Shown: positions 6,675 to 8,488 of the stretch, in pieces
Position numbering within the stretch: the first letter of the stretch is position 1
Layout: each line of letters opens with the position of its first letter
Origin: Lachnospiraceae bacterium
GTDB lineage: Bacteria; Bacillota; Clostridia; Lachnospirales; Lachnospiraceae
Assembly: GCA_014804225.1 (NCBI GenBank)
Contig: JAAVAF010000125.1
Location: forward strand, 1-8,488
Reading direction: 5' to 3'
DNA: 8,488 bases
Made by a program: the position numbers and the translations under genes
The notes under the pieces: model-generated
Told to the model about the DNA's origin: nothing
What the model saw: the letters and a program-made list of their open reading frames with translations, nothing else
The model's database searches: none

Positions 6675-6738
6675 TGATTTCATTTTTATTTTGCTGTTGT
6701 AATTTTCCATTTCCATGATTCACAAAATTCCCGTCCGC

Positions 6739-6748
6739 AATGCGCATT
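6739..6748. promoter_or_regulatory. Ten-base palindrome next to the TrmB-gene promoter
   Basis: AATGCGCATT is a perfect palindrome ending eight bases before the -35 box of the following promoter. The location suits an upstream regulator site. It is short, so the call is tentative. The rest of the 158-base gap before the TrmB gene (6660-6817) is AT-rich. It contains the decayed end of copy 2 and no convincing terminator. Confidence 0.25.
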
Positions 6749-6756
6749 TAACGTTC

Positions 6757-6785
6757 TTGACTTTTGCACGAACATATAGTATAGT
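6757..6785 (+). promoter_or_regulatory. Sigma-A type promoter for the TrmB-decarboxylase operon
   Basis: TTGACT (6757-6762) and TATAGT (6780-6785) match the consensus boxes at five of six positions each, with an ideal 17-base spacing. The start of transcription would fall near 6792, about 26 bases before the gene. The -10 region also holds the direct repeat TATAG-TATAG (6775-6784) flanked by AACA and TGTT, which could be an autoregulatory site for the TrmB protein, by inference only. Confidence 0.8.
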
Positions 6786-6817
6786 GTTTCTAAAAAGAAC
6801 TACATCAACAAAAAGGG

Positions 6818-7546
6818 ATGGTGAAGCAGTTGGACAGTACCGTTTTGGGTATCCTTGCGGAGAAGCTGATGAAGTTTGGGCTGACAAGACAGGAGGCGTC
6901 GATTTATATTTGCCTTGTGCGTAACAGGGAGTTGTCGGGGTATGAGGTGTCAAAGCTTACGGGAATTTCGCGTTCAAATGTCTACAGTGCGTTAGCGGGG
7001 CTTGTTGAGGAAGGCGCGGCTTATCTGCTCGAGGGTGAAACCAACAAGTATACAGCGGTGGCGATTGAGGATTTTTGTCAAAATAGAATACGGGAGCTGG
7101 AACAACTTAAGAACGAGCTTGTGGCACAGGTGCCGCAGATGGAGCCGAATACGGAGGGATATATCACCATAAGCAGTCACAAGCATATTATGGATAAGAT
7201 TTACAATATGCTTGAACACGTGGAGTACCGTGTCTATTTGGTGATGCCGATGCAGTATTTGGAGCATATAAGAGTTTGTTTGGAACGGCTGCTTGCGGAG
7301 GGGAAAAAGGTTGTACTTTTGATTGGTGAGCCGCCGGAGCAGAAGTTGGAAAACGCGATTGTTTATATTACGGGAAAGAACGATAGTCATCTTAGATTGA
7401 TTGTCGATTCGGCATATGTGCTTACTGGCGAGATGACGGGCTCGGACACGGATAGTTGTCTGTACTGCGGACAGAAAAACTTTGTTAATGTTTTTAAGGA
7501 ATCACTTAGAAACGAGATAAAACTAATAGAAATGGGGATTAACTGA
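6818..7546 (+). CDS. TrmB-family transcriptional regulator
   Basis: A 242-residue DNA-binding protein. A winged helix-turn-helix occupies about 18-82. GLTRQEASIYICLV leads into the recognition part KLTGISRSNVYSALAGLVEEG, followed by a wing ending in NKYTAV. A coiled-coil helix (about 85-105) comes next and probably forms the dimer contact. The C-terminal half (113-240) resembles the PLD-like fold seen in TrmB proteins, with a GYITIS strand followed by a helix and YRVYLVMP, then KKVVLLIG. A CLYC pair at 214-217 is a curious addition. The start is uncertain: ATG 6818 has AAAGGG too close to it, and GTG 6821 or TTG 6830 are possible and would shorten the protein by one or four residues. TrmB regulators often sense sugars, but this one lies two bases before a decarboxylase gene, so control of amino-acid or polyamine synthesis is more likely here. 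Confidence 0.88.
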   Translation: MVKQLDSTVLGILAEKLMKFGLTRQEASIYICLVRNRELSGYEVSKLTGISRSNVYSALAGLVEEGAAYLLEGETNKYTAVAIEDFCQNRIRELEQLKNELVAQVPQMEPNTEGYITISSHKHIMDKIYNMLEHVEYRVYLVMPMQYLEHIRVCLERLLAEGKKVVLLIGEPPEQKLENAIVYITGKNDSHLRLIVDSAYVLTGEMTGSDTDSCLYCGQKNFVNVFKESLRNEIKLIEMGIN

Positions 7547-7548
7547 AC

Positions 7549-8488
7549 ATGGAAAAAAAGGCATTTGTGACAAAGGAACAGATTGAAGAGATCGTAAAAA
7601 CGTATCCAACGCCGTTTCATATCTATGATGAAAAAGGCATCAGGGAGAACGCAAAAGCGTTAAAAGAGGCGTTTTCATGGAATAAAGGCTTTAAGGAATA
7701 TTTTGCAGTGAAGGCGACGCCCAATCCGTTTTTGATTAATATTTTGCGGGAGTACGGCTGCGGTTGTGACTGTTCTTCCCTTACGGAATTGATGCTTAGC
7801 GATGCAATGGGTGTATCGGGGGAGGATATTATGTTTTCGTCTAACGACACACCTGCTGAAGAATTTGAATATGCCGCAAAGATTGGCGCGACAATCAATC
7901 TGGACGATATTACACATATTGCATTTCTGGAAAAGACCATCGGAAAATTGCCGGAAACGATTTCCTGTCGTTATAATCCCGGCGGCGTATTTAAGATTAG
8001 TACGGATATTATGGATAATCCGGGTGATGCGAAGTACGGCTTTACGACAGAGCAGCTTTTTGAAGGATTTCGGATTTTGAAAGAGAAAGGTGTGAAAAAT
8101 TTTGGTATTCATTCCTTCCTCGCAAGTAATACGGTGACAAACGAGTATTATCCTACGCTTGCGCGGACGCTTTTTGAAACTGCCGTAAAATTAAAAAATG
8201 ACATTGGTGTCAACATTAAATTTATTAATCTTTCGGGCGGTATTGGAATACCGTATAGACCAGATCAGGAACCGAACGATATCCGCGTAATCGGAGAGGG
8301 TGTCAAAAAAGTTTACGAAGAGGTGCTTGTGCCCGCCGGACTGGGTGATGTGGCGATTTACACAGAGCTTGGACGGTTTATGATGGGACCTTACGGGCAT
8401 CTCATCGTCAAGGCGATTCATGAAAAGCATACGCATAAGGAGTACATCGGTGTGGACGCGTGTGCGGTCAATTTGATGCGTCCTGCAA
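7549..8488 (+). CDS. lysA: Diaminopimelate decarboxylase-like PLP enzyme (partial, 3' end cut)
   Basis: The first 313 residues of a fold-III (alanine racemase-like barrel) PLP decarboxylase. The family is usually about 420 residues long, so the C-terminal barrel with the catalytic Cys/Glu region lies beyond the window. The Schiff-base lysine is K55 in YFAVKATPNP, a hallmark of the group. CDCSSLTEL (73-81), KYGF (162-165), the His in GIHSF (H188), the phosphate-binding loop SGGIG (229-233) and ELGR (273-276) follow in the expected order. Textbook LysA has HIGSQ and EPGR at two of these places, so this is a divergent member. The reaction would be meso-diaminopimelate to lysine plus CO2, though related enzymes act on ornithine, arginine or carboxynorspermidine. 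ATG 7549 has GGGG at 7534-7537 and starts two bases after the TrmB stop, so the genes share a transcript. The symbol is tentative. Confidence 0.82.
   Translation, partial: MEKKAFVTKEQIEEIVKTYPTPFHIYDEKGIRENAKALKEAFSWNKGFKEYFAVKATPNPFLINILREYGCGCDCSSLTELMLSDAMGVSGEDIMFSSNDTPAEEFEYAAKIGATINLDDITHIAFLEKTIGKLPETISCRYNPGGVFKISTDIMDNPGDAKYGFTTEQLFEGFRILKEKGVKNFGIHSFLASNTVTNEYYPTLARTLFETAVKLKNDIGVNIKFINLSGGIGIPYRPDQEPNDIRVIGEGVKKVYEEVLVPAGLGDVAIYTELGRFMMGPYGHLIVKAIHEKHTHKEYIGVDACAVNLMRPA

Noticed and set aside
6660..6720. Terminator searched for after copy 2.
   Set aside because: T-rich runs are present but no stable GC-containing stem precedes them. Only weak 6-base arms (AATTTT/AAAATT) were found.

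Overview
The window reads as chromosomal DNA of an AT-rich, low-GC Gram-positive bacterium, most likely a gut clostridium of the Lachnospiraceae type. This rests on strong GGAGG-type ribosome binding sites, purine-rich coding strands, a LytTR/GHKL two-component pair, a Gram-positive style lipoprotein and bitopic proteins with a predicted extracytoplasmic domain. Genus or species cannot be read from the sequence. All supported genes are on the + strand.

Region 1 (about 1-3542): a leader with two short perfect palindromes, then a DUF4026/DUF2314-type protein of unknown function (128-1435), a LytTR response regulator (1477-2202) and its GHKL sensor kinase (2203-3497), closed by a clear intrinsic terminator (3503-3542). 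The kinase is split. The first 70 codons and the remaining 361 lie in different frames, and a single-base loss near 2400-2402 would explain it. The sensor is therefore either broken, made as two coupled pieces, rescued by frameshifting, or a sequencing error.

Region 2 (about 3543-6756): a lipoprotein of unknown function (3678-5045) followed by two tandem copies of a two-helix membrane protein with a probable extracytoplasmic beta domain (5109-5858 and 5955-6659). The copies are about 80% identical in protein. The second has lost its last strand to a stop codon, and a recognisable decayed remnant lies beyond the stop. The three genes look like one operon for a surface-associated function I cannot name.

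Region 3 (about 6757-8488): a good sigma-A promoter (TTGACT, 17 bases, TATAGT) drives a TrmB-family regulator (6818-7546), which is followed two bases later by a PLP-dependent decarboxylase of the diaminopimelate/ornithine fold-III group (7549 onwards, cut by the window end). The pair suggests local control of lysine or polyamine metabolism.

No rRNA, tRNA, CRISPR array, transposase or phage gene is visible. I found no convincing complete new system. The best leads are the split kinase, the duplicated membrane proteins with their lipoprotein partner, and the divergent decarboxylase next to a TrmB regulator.
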